A stretch of 64,000 nt of DNA from contig NZ_JAAXPA010000001.1 of the NCBI RefSeq assembly GCF_012396235.1, positions 124,001-188,000 of the forward strand, written 5' to 3'. The number at the start of each line of letters is the position of its first letter. Within the stretch, counting starts at the first letter, position 1. Below, one piece after another: positions 51,514 through 60,808 of the stretch. The notes under the pieces were generated by a model. The model saw only the letters and a program-made list of their open reading frames with translations. It was not told the DNA's origin and made no database searches. The translations under genes were made by a program, and so were the position numbers. The stretch is from Rhodococcus opacus (GTDB lineage: Bacteria > Actinomycetota > Actinomycetes > Mycobacteriales > Mycobacteriaceae).

Positions 51514-52893
51514 ATGATTCTCGAGCAGTACTACATCGAGTGCCTGTCCCACGCCTCGTACCTGATCGGAGACGAATCCACCGGGCGAGCCGTCGTGGTC
51601 GACCCGCGCCGCGACATCACCGAGTACCTCGACGACGCCCGCACGCACGGGCTCACGATCGACGGGGTGATCAACACCCACTTCCACGCCGACTTCGTCT
51701 CCGGGCACCTCGAATTGGTGGAGGCCACCGGCGCCTGGATCGGCTTCGGCGAGGCCGCCGAGACCGACTACCCGATCCGTCGCCTCGCGCACGGCGAGCA
51801 CATTTCCCTCGGGCGAGTCGACCTCGAAATCCTCTCCACCCCCGGCCACACCTGGGAATCGATCAGCGTCCTGGTCCGGGAAACCGCGGACGCCACCCCG
51901 ACCGCGGTCCTGACCGGGGACTCGCTGTTCATCGGCGATGTCGGTCGGCCCGACCTGGTCAACCTCGGCGACGGCTCCACCACGGACCTGGCCCGCGCGA
52001 TGTACCACACGGTGCACGACACGCTACTGGCCCTGCCCGACGGCGTGACAGTGATGCCCGCGCACGGCGCCGGCTCCTCCTGTGGCAAGAACCTGTCCGC
52101 GGAGCTCACCTCGACCATCGGGGAACAACGGCGCACCAACGCGTCGGCTCAGCCGATGAGCGAGGACGCATTCGTCGCGTTGATCACCGACGGCCAGCCC
52201 GCGGTACCGGCGTACTTCTCGGTGGACGCGGCCCTGAACAAGTCCACCCACCCGGCGCTCGACCAGCACCGTCGGATCCCGGAACTGTCCGCGGACCGGG
52301 TGCGCGCCGAACTCGCCGCCGGCACCCGGGTGCTCGATGCCCGCACCGTCGACGACTTCGCCGCCGGACACTTGCGCGGTGCGGTCAACGTCGGCTTCGA
52401 CGGCCGGTTCGCCGAAACCGGCGGCATGGTCGCCGAGGTCGGCGAGGCGATCGTGCTGATCACCTACCCGGGCGAGGAACAGGACGCGGCGATGCGCCTG
52501 GCCCGGATCGGCTCGGACAACGTGATCGGCTACCTGGGCACCCACACCGACGGCGTCCTCCCCACCGCACTCGCCGACCTCGTCCAGACGGCGCCGCGCA
52601 CCACCGTCACCGAACTCGACCGGCTGCGCGCCGACGATGCGATCACCCTGGTCGACATCCGCAACCCCGGCGAACGCGACTCCGGCGTCATCCCCGGTGC
52701 GATCCCGGTTCCGTTGGCGCAGTTGCGGTCCCGAGCCGAAGAGCTGCCGACTGGCAAGCCGATCGTGGTGCACTGTGCCGGTGGATGGCGTTCGAGCGTC
52801 GCCGCATCGCTGCTCCGCGCCCGCGGTATCGAGCGGGTCAGCGATCTCGTCGGCGGCTACAACGCATGGGCCGCACAGCAGGTGTCGGCCTGA
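51514..52893 (+). CDS. cstB: CstB-like persulfide dioxygenase with two rhodanese domains (copy 2)
   Basis: The protein has 459 residues from ATG at 51514 (GGAGGAGA upstream). The MBL domain has THFHADFVSG at 55-64 and 'STPGHTWESI'. The first rhodanese-like domain (about 270-355) has Tyr-Pro in place of the Cys loop (ITYPGEEQDAAM). The second (about 365-457) has Cys in VVHCAGGWRSS. The order is exactly that of Staphylococcus CstB. Three ATACCCC/GGGGTAT sites in front make it the clearest CstR target here. A thioredoxin gene follows. Confidence 0.92.
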   Translation: MILEQYYIECLSHASYLIGDESTGRAVVVDPRRDITEYLDDARTHGLTIDGVINTHFHADFVSGHLELVEATGAWIGFGEAAETDYPIRRLAHGEHISLGRVDLEILSTPGHTWESISVLVRETADATPTAVLTGDSLFIGDVGRPDLVNLGDGSTTDLARAMYHTVHDTLLALPDGVTVMPAHGAGSSCGKNLSAELTSTIGEQRRTNASAQPMSEDAFVALITDGQPAVPAYFSVDAALNKSTHPALDQHRRIPELSADRVRAELAAGTRVLDARTVDDFAAGHLRGAVNVGFDGRFAETGGMVAEVGEAIVLITYPGEEQDAAMRLARIGSDNVIGYLGTHTDGVLPTALADLVQTAPRTTVTELDRLRADDAITLVDIRNPGERDSGVIPGAIPVPLAQLRSRAEELPTGKPIVVHCAGGWRSSVAASLLRARGIERVSDLVGGYNAWAAQQVSA

Positions 52894-52931
52894 CGCTCCC
52901 TCGATAAGCACCTCCACGGAAAGGATCCCTC

Positions 52932-53309
52932 ATGACCACCAAAAACCTCACCCACACGGACTTCGCATCCACGATCACCGACAACGCCATCGTGCTCGTC
53001 GACTTCTGGGCGTCGTGGTGCGGCCCGTGCCGGGCCTTCGCGCCCACCTTCGAACAGTCGTCCCGCAAACACCCCGATATCGTGCACGCCAAGGTCGACA
53101 CCGAAGCCGAGCAGCACATCGCCGCGGCCGCGGGAATCCGCTCGATCCCGACGATCATGGCATTCCGCGACGGGGTGCTCGTGTATTCGCAACCCGGAGC
53201 TTTGCCGCCCGCGGCCCTCGAGGAGTTGATCTCCCAGATCAAGGCGCTCGACATGGCCGCAGTACACGCCACGCTCGCACAACAACCTGCCGCAGCGGGG
53301 CAGGCATAG
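52932..53309 (+). CDS. Thioredoxin-family protein
   Basis: This 125-residue protein has the WCGPC active site at 29-33 (Cys30, Cys33), cis-Pro in 'RSIPTIMAFRDG' and the standard thioredoxin fold. A 20-residue Ala/Gln-rich tail is extra. Behind a persulfide dioxygenase it could reduce rhodanese-bound persulfide or regenerate thiols. GGAAAGGAT precedes the ATG. It is probably in one operon with the CstB-like gene. Confidence 0.92.
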   Translation: MTTKNLTHTDFASTITDNAIVLVDFWASWCGPCRAFAPTFEQSSRKHPDIVHAKVDTEAEQHIAAAAGIRSIPTIMAFRDGVLVYSQPGALPPAALEELISQIKALDMAAVHATLAQQPAAAGQA

Positions 53310-53721
53310 CGGTCTCATTCCCGGGCCCCTCAACAGCACCGACCCGATCAGTGAGGTGCCGCCCATACCCGTCCCACACGTCACCGCCGAACTCTCCGGC
53401 GAGCAGACCCGATGACGGTGCGCGAGCCGACGCGGCGATCTGGTTCCCCGATCGGTGGCCGTCGCTGGGAGGAGCCTCCTGCCGGGCGATGTCCCCGGTC
53501 GCTCCCGGGGACCAACGGCCCTGGCGCGGTCCGTGGTCCCCTGCCACCCTGACAAGAGCAGGAACCTGGTGCCCCGCCGGAGAAGAGGCACTTCGATGAC
53601 GACGGCAGTTTCGTCCACGCCGATTGCACCGTCCCGGTGGTGCTTTCGATCCCGTCCCGTGCCGGACCTCGAGCCGATGAGATCGATACCGAACGCAAGC
53701 ACCAATAATCGGAGGTAGAGC
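53310..53721. other. Intergenic region, no supportable gene
   Basis: About 410 bases between thioredoxin and the AhpD-like gene. Open frames exist on both strands, but they lack ribosome sites and recognisable domains. Confidence 0.35.
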
Positions 53722-54099
53722 ATGGACTACGGCAAGGCCGTCCAACAGGAACTTCGGGGGCCCGCCCGGGCACTGCGCCACACGATCCCGCAGGTCTACG
53801 CCGGTTACGGGCAACTGCACGAAGCCGCCCTGGCACCCGGGGCTTTGGACGCCAAGACCAAAGAACTGATCGCCCTCGCGATCGCCGTGAGCAAGCAATG
53901 CGATGGCTGCATCGCCGCACACGCGCGCGGCGCCGCCGAGCACGGCAGCACACCACAGGAAGCAGCGGAGGCAATCGGCGTCGCGATTCTGATGAACGGT
54001 GGGCCCGCCACCGTGTACGGACCCCGAGCATTCGCCGCGTTCAACGAGTTCCACGCCGATCAGGAACCTGGCCACGAGAACAATCCGCCCGGACGATAG
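53722..54099 (+). CDS. AhpD-like carboxymuconolactone decarboxylase family protein
   Basis: This 125-residue protein has the CxxC pair Cys60/Cys63 with the nearby His67 (KQCDGCIAAHARGA), the peroxidatic/redox motif of AhpD-like proteins, and 'KTKELIALAIAVS'. Such proteins reduce peroxides or act as thiol-disulfide partners. TCGGAGG precedes the ATG. It fits a redox support role beside thioredoxin and the persulfide dioxygenases. Confidence 0.9.
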   Translation: MDYGKAVQQELRGPARALRHTIPQVYAGYGQLHEAALAPGALDAKTKELIALAIAVSKQCDGCIAAHARGAAEHGSTPQEAAEAIGVAILMNGGPATVYGPRAFAAFNEFHADQEPGHENNPPGR

Positions 54100-54287
54100 C
54101 TGGAATCACAGCGATTCCTGCCGAGCGCCCACCAGGCGGCTGGGCATCCTGAGGCACTGTGCGCCACCGCGGATCCGACCGGAACCGCCGCGACCCGGAT
54201 CCGTTGCTGCTCAATGACTGTCGATGCCGAGACGGGAAGAAACCGGCACAGGACAGGTGTGGTCATCCACACATCTCCCGCGAATAG

Positions 54288-54303
54288 ATACCCCTAGGGG
54301 TAT
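54288..54303. promoter_or_regulatory. CstR/CsoR-type operator, site C (perfect palindrome)
   Basis: ATACCCCTAGGGGTAT is perfectly symmetric and lies 45 bases before the start of the 56-residue Cys-rich protein. Confidence 0.8.
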
Positions 54304-54348
54304 AGTTTGTTTCGTTACGATCACCGGCATTCCGAGGAGGAACCCACC

Positions 54349-54519
54349 ATGTGTTATCCAGTTACGTGCCCCGGCTGCGGAAAGACAACGTGGGGAGGCT
54401 GCGGTGCACACGTCGACGGTGTCATGAAGGCCGTGCCCGAATCCCAGAAATGCACCTGCGAGAACAATGCCGCTCCCCCGGCGAAATCCGGATTCTTCAG
54501 CACACTCTTCGGCCGCTGA
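54349..54519 (+). CDS. Small Cys-rich protein (56 residues)
   Basis: The protein starts at ATG 54349 behind GAGGAGGAA. Six Cys lie at 2, 7, 10, 18, 35 and 37 (CYPVTCPGCGKTTWGGCGAHVD, CTC), a zinc-ribbon-like arrangement, followed by a flexible tail ending FFSTLFGR. I recall short proteins with the same MCYPVTCPxCGKTTWxGCG start in many actinobacteria, without known function. The perfect CstR-type palindrome in its promoter makes it a likely persulfide-induced gene. It could hold zinc or react with sulfane sulfur. Confidence 0.8.
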   Translation: MCYPVTCPGCGKTTWGGCGAHVDGVMKAVPESQKCTCENNAAPPAKSGFFSTLFGR

Positions 54520-54586
54520 CCGCACGACCCACCCGCCCTGCCGACAGCCCATCGCCACCTCGACTGCCGGCAACCGTGCACTCGAG

Positions 54587-54796
54587 GGTGCCGTCGACGA
54601 GAACCAGGCTTCGTCGGCGGAGCAGGGATTCGGCCGCACCGAGATCGACATGCAGGACGGCGCGCCGGCGAAGCTCGGCGAGAGGACGGCACGCAATGCC
54701 ACCCTCGGCACCTGTAACTCCCCGCCCGCGGATCGAGCGGTCAAGCCCAACCGGCAGATCGGGCTGCTGCCGCGGGTAACCGAGGAGCCCGCAGTC
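54587..54796 (+). pseudogene. DUF302 remnant
   Basis: The frame reads EQGFGRTEIDMQDGAPAKLG, then GTCNSPPADRAV and RQIGLLPRV. This matches the intact DUF302 protein at 58142-58555 (EQGFGVLTEIDM, GACNPPLAHRAV, RQIGLLLP) with many substitutions and no proper start. It is a decayed duplicate. The bases between 54520 and 54587 hold nothing else. Confidence 0.65.
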
Positions 54797-54875
54797 GCCG
54801 GCGATCAGGGAAGCCGGTATGCGCCAGCGATGCGCACCAACGTCGCCGGCGCCCGCCACCCGAAGGATTGCATAA

Positions 54876-54925
54876 ATACCCCCATGGGTAACATAGTCGA
54901 CCATGTTCAATACCCCCTAGGGTAT
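54876..54925. promoter_or_regulatory. Tandem CstR/CsoR-type operators, sites D and E
   Basis: ATACCCCCATGGGTAA (54876-54891) and ATACCCCCTAGGGTAT (54910-54925) lie 34 bases apart, directly before the rhodanese gene start at 54938. Confidence 0.7.
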
Positions 54926-54937
54926 GAAGGGTGTGTC

Positions 54938-55243
54938 ATGCGTGAAATCGAGATCGGTGAATTCGCCGACGCGTGGGCGGCGGGAGCGCCCGTCGTCGAC
55001 GTTCGAGAGCCGTGGGAATACCGGAATGCGCACGTGCCCGGCGCGCAGTTGCTGCCGTTGGGACAGCTTGGCGACCGGGTAACGGAGATCCCGGCCGGCG
55101 CGGTGGAGTACGTGATCTGTGCGTCCGGGAACCGGAGCGTGCAGGGGGCACGAATCCTCATGACTGTCGGACGACCCGCGGTGTCGGTGGCCGCGGGGCA
55201 CCTCCGGGTGGGCCGCGGCGGGCCGGCTCCTCGACACCGGTGA
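54938..55243 (+). CDS. Single-domain rhodanese, C-terminus altered by a frameshift
   Basis: The frame has 101 residues with 'PVVDVREPWEYRNAHVPGAQLLPLGQL' and catalytic Cys61 (VICASGNRS). The last helix should read TSGWAAAGRLLDTGDGG, but this is in the next frame and ends at 55267; one extra G in the GCGGGG run near 55195 explains the shift. The active-site loop is intact, so activity may survive. Two CstR-type sites lie right upstream. Single-domain rhodaneses move sulfane sulfur between thiols. Confidence 0.8.
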   Translation: MREIEIGEFADAWAAGAPVVDVREPWEYRNAHVPGAQLLPLGQLGDRVTEIPAGAVEYVICASGNRSVQGARILMTVGRPAVSVAAGHLRVGRGGPAPRHR

Positions 55244-55325
55244 TGGCGGCTCATGTGCCCACCGCTGATCGCCCCGCCCCTGTATCGACCAGATTGTTCC
55301 TCTCAGATCGTCAAGGAGACCGCAG

Positions 55326-57482
55326 ATGACCCGCAGTACCACCGTCGACGGCGACCAGCCCACGACCACGACCACCGCCGAGAGTGGGGTGCTGGGCCGA
55401 ATGGGCGTGGCGATGGCCACCCATACCAAAATGGTGTTCGGGGTGTGGTTGATCGTGCTGGTCGCGCTCGGTGCGGCGGCGCCGTCGGTGTTCGGCTCGC
55501 TGGCCGGTGCCGGGTGGCAGGCCAACGGCTCGGAGTCGGTGCAGGTGCGTCAACTCGCCGAGCAGCACTTCGGCGGCAACTCCTCGGCGGCGGTGCAGGT
55601 GGTCGTGCACTCGGACTCCCAGACCGTCGACAGCCCGCGGGTTCAACAGACCCTCCGCGAGGTCGGCGCCGTCTTCGCAGGCGATACCCGGTTCGGGGCG
55701 GTGATCACGCCGCAGCCGGGAATGTCGATCAGCCCGGACGGGCACACCGGCATTCTCATTGCGGGCGCGAACGCGAGCACCGACGACATGGTCAAGGCCG
55801 TCGACGTGCACAAGGCGGAGCTGACGGCACTGTCCGGCGACGGGATCGAGGTGTACCCGACCGGGGCGTCCGCGCTGTGGAGCGACTTCAACAAGGCCAA
55901 CCACGACGCGATGATTCAGGCCGAATTGTTCTCCTGGCCGGTGACATTGGCGGTCATGGTGCTCGCGTTCGGATCCCTCACCGCCGCCGGGCTGCCACTG
56001 CTGTTGACCCTGGCCGGGCTCGTCGCCTCGGCAGGCGGGCTGGTGTTGCTCAACGAGATCACCCCGATCTCGGTGTGGGCGATGAACTTCGCGATGATGT
56101 TCGCCCTCGCCCTCGGCATCGACTACGCCCTGTTCGTCGTCTCCCGCTTCCGGGACGCGGTGAAGAACGGTGGTGACCCACGATCGGCGGTGGCCGAGAC
56201 GATGGACACCGCGGGCAAGGCGGTAGCCCTGTCCGGGCTGACCGTGCTCGTGAGCCTGTCCGCTGTGCTGTTGGTGCCGGCACCGGCGGTGCGCACGATG
56301 GCCGTCGGGATCATGCTGGCGGTGTTCTTCGTCCTGCTGGCCACCCTGACGTTGCTGCCCGCCGTGCTGGGCACGCTCGGCGGCAAGGTCAACGCCGGCT
56401 CGCTGCCCTGGGCGAAGAGGCAGCAGCACCGCTCGCCGCGGTTCGCCGCCTGGGGCGAGCTGCTACATCGCCACCCGTGGCCGTTCGCGATCGGTTCGCT
56501 GCTCGTGCTCATCGCGCTGTCGGTCCCCGTGCTCGGGCTGAAGGTCGCGATGCCCTCGATCGAAGTGGTGCCCACCGATGCCCCGGTCCGGCAGGGCTAC
56601 GAACTCGTTCAGGGCCAGATGGGCGAGGGGGCACCGGGGATGTTGCAGATCATCGCCCCCACCGCGGAGGGTACGGAAACCGGGACGACAGCCGCCGCAA
56701 CCGACGGAATCGCCATGGTGACCCCGCCGCAGCCCGCACCGGACGGTAGTGGCTACGTGATGCTGCAGGCCATGCCCACCGTCGATCCCTCCGACGCACG
56801 AATGGGCACCATCCTCGACACCCTGCGCGCGGATCTGCCCCCAGGCGCGTTGGTCGGCGGGGCGCCCGCGGAGAATCTGGACCTGCAGCAGGCGCTGAAC
56901 GATTATTTCCCGCTGATCGTGGGCATCATCTTGATCCTGGGGTTCGTGCTGCTGCTGGTGGCGTTGCAGGCCCCGTTGATCGCGATCCTCGGCACGGTGG
57001 TCAGCCTGCTCTCCACTGCGGCCGCGTTCGGGGTCGCGAAGCTGGTCTTCCAGGACGGTCACGGTGCGAGCCTGCTCGGCTTCACCCCCCAGGGGTTCCT
57101 GGACGGGTGGGGGCCGGTGTTCTTCTTCGCGATGATCTTCGCGATTGCCATGGATTACACCGTGTTCCTGCTGGCCACCGCGAAGGAACACTACGAACGT
57201 TCCGCGGATCCGAAGGTCGCGCACGTCGACGGTCTGGCGCATTCCGGTCGGGTGATCTTCGCCGCCGCCGCGGTGATGGTCGCCGTGTTCTTCACCTTCG
57301 CCCTCGCCGACCCGTTGCCCCCGAAGGAGATGGGCATCATCCTCGGGGTCGCCGTGCTCCTCGACGCGGTGCTGATCCGGCTGATCCTGCTGCCGGTGCT
57401 GCTGCGCCTGACCGGGCACGCTGCCTGGTGGTCACCGGCCTGGCTGCGCAAGGTCTTGCCGAAGATCAGCTTCTCCCACTGA
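55326..57482 (+). CDS. MMPL-family RND transporter
   Basis: This 718-residue protein has two repeats of six helices: 'MVFGVWLIVLVALGAAAPSVF' at the start, 'GIDYALFVVSRFRDAVKNG' (proton-relay Asp-Tyr pair) and 'AIAMDYTVFLLATAKEHYERS' in the second half. It has large extracytoplasmic loops after helices 1 and 7. MmpL proteins export lipids, siderophores or small hydrophobic compounds. Its place in the sulfur block does not settle a substrate. AAGGAG precedes the ATG; a GC-rich hairpin follows the stop. Confidence 0.92.
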   Translation: MTRSTTVDGDQPTTTTTAESGVLGRMGVAMATHTKMVFGVWLIVLVALGAAAPSVFGSLAGAGWQANGSESVQVRQLAEQHFGGNSSAAVQVVVHSDSQTVDSPRVQQTLREVGAVFAGDTRFGAVITPQPGMSISPDGHTGILIAGANASTDDMVKAVDVHKAELTALSGDGIEVYPTGASALWSDFNKANHDAMIQAELFSWPVTLAVMVLAFGSLTAAGLPLLLTLAGLVASAGGLVLLNEITPISVWAMNFAMMFALALGIDYALFVVSRFRDAVKNGGDPRSAVAETMDTAGKAVALSGLTVLVSLSAVLLVPAPAVRTMAVGIMLAVFFVLLATLTLLPAVLGTLGGKVNAGSLPWAKRQQHRSPRFAAWGELLHRHPWPFAIGSLLVLIALSVPVLGLKVAMPSIEVVPTDAPVRQGYELVQGQMGEGAPGMLQIIAPTAEGTETGTTAAATDGIAMVTPPQPAPDGSGYVMLQAMPTVDPSDARMGTILDTLRADLPPGALVGGAPAENLDLQQALNDYFPLIVGIILILGFVLLLVALQAPLIAILGTVVSLLSTAAAFGVAKLVFQDGHGASLLGFTPQGFLDGWGPVFFFAMIFAIAMDYTVFLLATAKEHYERSADPKVAHVDGLAHSGRVIFAAAAVMVAVFFTFALADPLPPKEMGIILGVAVLLDAVLIRLILLPVLLRLTGHAAWWSPAWLRKVLPKISFSH

Positions 57483-57501
57483 GCGTCGGGACCGTGGCCG
57501 C

Positions 57502-57540
57502 GGGTGGGGTGGGGCATTACACAATGCACCCACCCCACCC
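57502..57540. terminator. Terminator hairpin after the MMPL gene
   Basis: GGGTGGGGTG...CATT pairs with AATG...CACCCCACCC (57502-57518 with 57523-57540) around ACAC. It separates the MMPL gene from the cstR-like gene and ends 3 bases before that gene's operator. Confidence 0.6.
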
Positions 57541-57543
57541 TTG

Positions 57544-57559
57544 GTACCCCGGGGGGTAT
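57544..57559. promoter_or_regulatory. CstR/CsoR-type operator, site F (autoregulatory)
   Basis: GTACCCCGGGGGGTAT lies 28 bases before the start of the CsoR-family gene, in the usual place for self-repression. Confidence 0.7.
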
Positions 57560-57566
57560 ACTGTGA

Positions 57567-57860
<294 letters not shown>

Positions 57861-57907
57861 GGCTCGGTCCGGCCACCACCTCCGTTCGCCGTCGACGAAA
57901 GGTGACC

Positions 57908-58111
57908 ATGACCGACGCGACCCGTCGGTGCGGCTGAACCATCGAAAGGATCGTGCCGCTCCTCGCCGGAACGGTGGTGCTCGCGGGAATCGCACTGGCA
58001 CTGGTCTTTCCGTCGCGGTGGCTGCTGGTCACCGGGTTCGCAGCCCGCGAACCCGCTGCTCCACCGCCTCGGTGTGTGTCCCGGCGCACCGCAGTATGCC
58101 CGACCTGATCC
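57908..58111 (+). pseudogene. DUF2892-type membrane protein, stop codon and frameshift
   Basis: From ATG 57908 nine residues are followed by an in-frame TGA, after which the same frame reads TIERIVPLLAGTVVLAGIAL and ALVFPSRWLLVTGFA. The next frame then gives NPLLHRLGVCPGAPQY. This is the usual two-helix DUF2892 pattern ending in a Cys-Pro segment, often fused to or next to rhodaneses. Two lesions make it non-functional as annotated. Confidence 0.55.
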
Positions 58112-58141
58112 CAGGTCGCCGAGAGAAAGGCAGACACGCTC

Positions 58142-58555
58142 ATGACACTCGCACTGTCGACCACCCTGCACACCTCGTTCGCCGACGCGGTGGACCGCAC
58201 CCGCAAAGCCCTGGCCGAGCAGGGTTTCGGGGTCCTCACCGAGATCGACATGAAGGCCACCCTGAAGGCGAAACTCGGTGAAGACATGGAGGACTACCTG
58301 ATCCTCGGTGCCTGCAATCCGCCGCTCGCGCACCGTGCGGTCACCGTGGACCGGCAGATCGGGCTGCTCCTGCCGTGCAACGTCGTCGTGCGCGCCGACC
58401 CCGCCGATCCGGGCACGGTGCTGATCGACGCGATGAACCCACAGGTGATGGTCCAAGTCGCCGACCAACCCGGGCTCGGAGCCGTCGCCGACGACGCCAC
58501 CGCCGCATTGCAGGCCGCCATCGACTCCTTGGGCGCGGGCGCATCGAAGGACTGA
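58142..58555 (+). CDS. DUF302 protein
   Basis: This 137-residue protein has the DUF302 core: 'AVDRTRKALAEQGFGVLTEIDMKATLKAKLGEDMEDYLILGACNPPLAHRAV' with conserved Cys-Asn-Pro, and 'GLLLPCNVVVRADP'. The two Cys (near residues 61 and 80) are conserved in many members. The function is unknown; DUF302 genes often accompany rhodanese, TusA or metal-stress genes. It probably forms an operon with cstR and the TauE-like exporter. Confidence 0.9.
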   Translation: MTLALSTTLHTSFADAVDRTRKALAEQGFGVLTEIDMKATLKAKLGEDMEDYLILGACNPPLAHRAVTVDRQIGLLLPCNVVVRADPADPGTVLIDAMNPQVMVQVADQPGLGAVADDATAALQAAIDSLGAGASKD

Positions 58556-58595
58556 CACCGCACCCGCCCATTCCCGTTGACGGAAAGGAGGATCG

Positions 58596-59369
58596 GTGAC
58601 TCTGACCGTCGCGCTCGCCCTCGGAGCGATCATCGGCGTCCTGCTCGGACTCCTCGGCGGCGGCGGGTCGATCCTGGCCGTCCCCGCGCTGGTCTTCGGC
58701 CTCGGTCTCGACCTCGAACAGGCCATTCCGATCTCCCTGCTCGTGATCGGTGTCGCCTCCCTCGCCGGAGCCGTCCCGAAAATTCACGAGCACCAAGTGA
58801 ATTGGCGCATGGCCGGGGTATTCGCCGCCTGCGGCATTCCCGCCACCTTCGCCGGCAGCGCGATCGGGCGCCTGCTACCGCAATCGGTGGTCCTGATCGG
58901 TTTCGCTGCCGTGATGGTCGTCGCCGGGATCCGGATGCTGATGGACCGAGGCGACACCGGCACCGCCTGCGAGGTCGGGGACTCGGGGATCGACTGGCGC
59001 CGCTGCGCCCCCCGATCCATCCCCGCCGGGATCGCGGTGGGATTTCTGACCGGCCTGTTCGGTGTCGGCGGCGGATTCTTGATCATCCCCGCCCTGGTGC
59101 TGATGCTCGGTCTGGACATGTCGGTCGCGGTCGGCACCTCGCTGGTCATCATCGTCGCGAACTCGGCGGCCGGTCTGGTCTCGCACCTGAGCGGCGCGAG
59201 CATCGACTGGGCGATCACCGTCGCGTTCGCCGGCACCGCGATCGCCGGGTCCCTGATCGCCGGTCATTTCGGCACCAAGGTCGACACCGACCGGCTGCAG
59301 CGGTGGTTCGCCTACCTCGTCTTCGCCGTCGCCGCCTACGTGCTGATCGACACGATCTTGCTGCGCTGA
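58596..59369 (+). CDS. TauE/SafE-family sulfite exporter-like membrane protein
   Basis: The protein has 257 residues from GTG at 58596 (GGAAAGGAGG upstream). It has eight predicted helices in two repeats, each with the Gly/Pro-rich family motif: 'LGALIGVLLGLLGGGGSILAVPALVFG' type and 'VGFLTGLFGVGGGFLIIPALVLMLGLDMSVAVGTSL'. Family members export sulfite, sulfoacetate or related anions. TauE also lies next to cstR in the Staphylococcus cst locus, so sulfite removal from persulfide oxidation is the likely job. Confidence 0.9.
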   Translation: MTLTVALALGAIIGVLLGLLGGGGSILAVPALVFGLGLDLEQAIPISLLVIGVASLAGAVPKIHEHQVNWRMAGVFAACGIPATFAGSAIGRLLPQSVVLIGFAAVMVVAGIRMLMDRGDTGTACEVGDSGIDWRRCAPRSIPAGIAVGFLTGLFGVGGGFLIIPALVLMLGLDMSVAVGTSLVIIVANSAAGLVSHLSGASIDWAITVAFAGTAIAGSLIAGHFGTKVDTDRLQRWFAYLVFAVAAYVLIDTILLR

Positions 59370-59455
59370 TGCCGCGGGCGGCCGGCACCACACCGTTTCA
59401 CCTAAGCCCTCCCGGGCAAGCGAACACCAGAGAATATGTGAGGAAGGTACGAGTC

Positions 59456-60808
59456 ATGGACGTATCGATCATCGAGACCTCGAGCCTGGGCGACCGCAGT
59501 TACCTGGTCAGCGACGGCGCCGTCGGCGTCGTCGTCGACCCGCAACGCGACATCGACCGGGTCTTAACTCTCGCCCACGACCGCGGCGTGCGGATCACCC
59601 ACGTCCTCGAGACCCACATCCACAACGACTACGTCACCGGTGGCCTCGAGCTGGCCCGCACCGTCGGCGCCGAATACGCCGTCCCCACCGGCGACGACGT
59701 CGGCTACCAGCGGCGCGCCGTCGGTGACGGCGACGTCATCGACGCCGGACCGATCCAATTGCTGGTCATGCACACCCCCGGCCACACCCACCACCACGTC
59801 AGCTACGTCCTCCGTGACACCGCCGGCACCCCCCACGCAGTCTTCACCGGTGGATCGATGCTCTTCGGCACCACCGGCCGCACCGACCTCCTCGGCAAGG
59901 CCCACACCCGGGAACTGACCCACGCCCAGTACCACTCGGTGCGCCGCTTGGCGGACGAGCTCCCCGCCGACACCAAGATCTACCCCACCCACGGATTCGG
60001 CAGCTTCTGCGCCGCCACTCCCGCGAGCGGGGACTCCTCCACCGTCGGCGAACAACGCACCACCAACCCCGCCCTGACCCAAGACGAGCAAAGCTACGTC
60101 GACGAACTGATCGCCGGTCTGTCCGAGTATCCCGCCTACTACGCCCACATGGGCGTGATCAACACCCGAGGACCGGCCCCGGTCGACCTGTCTCTGCCCG
60201 CACCCGTCGACCCGGACGAGCTCCGCCGCCGCATCGAGGCCGGCGAATGGGTCGTGGACCTGCGGGAGCGCACCGCCTTCGCCGCCGGCCACCTCGGCGG
60301 CACCCTCGGCTTCGAGCTGTCGGACTCGTTCGTCACCTACCTCGGCTGGCTCTACCAGTGGGGTGCACCCCTGACCCTGATCGGCGAAAACGAAGACCAG
60401 GTCGCCGACGCCCGCCGCGAACTGGTCCGCATCGGCATCGACGACCTCGACGGCTCCGCGATCGGTGAAATCCACACCCTCGTCGCCGGCACCGCACTGC
60501 GCTCCTACCGGGTCGCCGACTTCGCCGCCCTCACAGAGGCACTGCGCGAGAAGGACATCGCAGTCCTCGACGTCCGCCAACGCAACGAATACGACAGCAG
60601 CCACATCGACGGAGCGATCAACATCCCGCTCCACGAACTCTCCGACCGCCAGGGGACCCTCCCCGACGGGGAAATCTGGGTGCACTGCGCCTCCGGCTAC
60701 CGCGCCTCCGTCGCCGCCTCGATGATCGACCGACCCGACCGCACCACCGTGCTGATCAACGACGACTACGACAACGCAAAGGACACCGACATCACCAGCA
60801 CGACATAG
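59456..60808 (+). CDS. CstB-like persulfide dioxygenase with two rhodanese domains (copy 3)
   Basis: The protein has 450 residues from ATG at 59456 (GAGGAAGG upstream). The MBL motif THIHNDYVTG is at 53-62, followed by 'HTPGHTHHHVSYVL'. The middle rhodanese-like domain (about 255-340) lacks the Cys (LIGENEDQV). The last (about 350-440) has it in VHCASGYRAS. The Asn-Asp-Tyr version of the metal motif differs from copies 1 and 2, so it is a distinct lineage rather than a recent duplicate. It follows the TauE-like gene. Confidence 0.9.
   Translation: MDVSIIETSSLGDRSYLVSDGAVGVVVDPQRDIDRVLTLAHDRGVRITHVLETHIHNDYVTGGLELARTVGAEYAVPTGDDVGYQRRAVGDGDVIDAGPIQLLVMHTPGHTHHHVSYVLRDTAGTPHAVFTGGSMLFGTTGRTDLLGKAHTRELTHAQYHSVRRLADELPADTKIYPTHGFGSFCAATPASGDSSTVGEQRTTNPALTQDEQSYVDELIAGLSEYPAYYAHMGVINTRGPAPVDLSLPAPVDPDELRRRIEAGEWVVDLRERTAFAAGHLGGTLGFELSDSFVTYLGWLYQWGAPLTLIGENEDQVADARRELVRIGIDDLDGSAIGEIHTLVAGTALRSYRVADFAALTEALREKDIAVLDVRQRNEYDSSHIDGAINIPLHELSDRQGTLPDGEIWVHCASGYRASVAASMIDRPDRTTVLINDDYDNAKDTDITSTT

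Noticed and set aside
57908-58111. TGA in the DUF2892-like frame read as selenocysteine
   Set aside because: No SECIS-like hairpin recognised, the position is not a known redox Cys site, and a second lesion (frameshift) follows.
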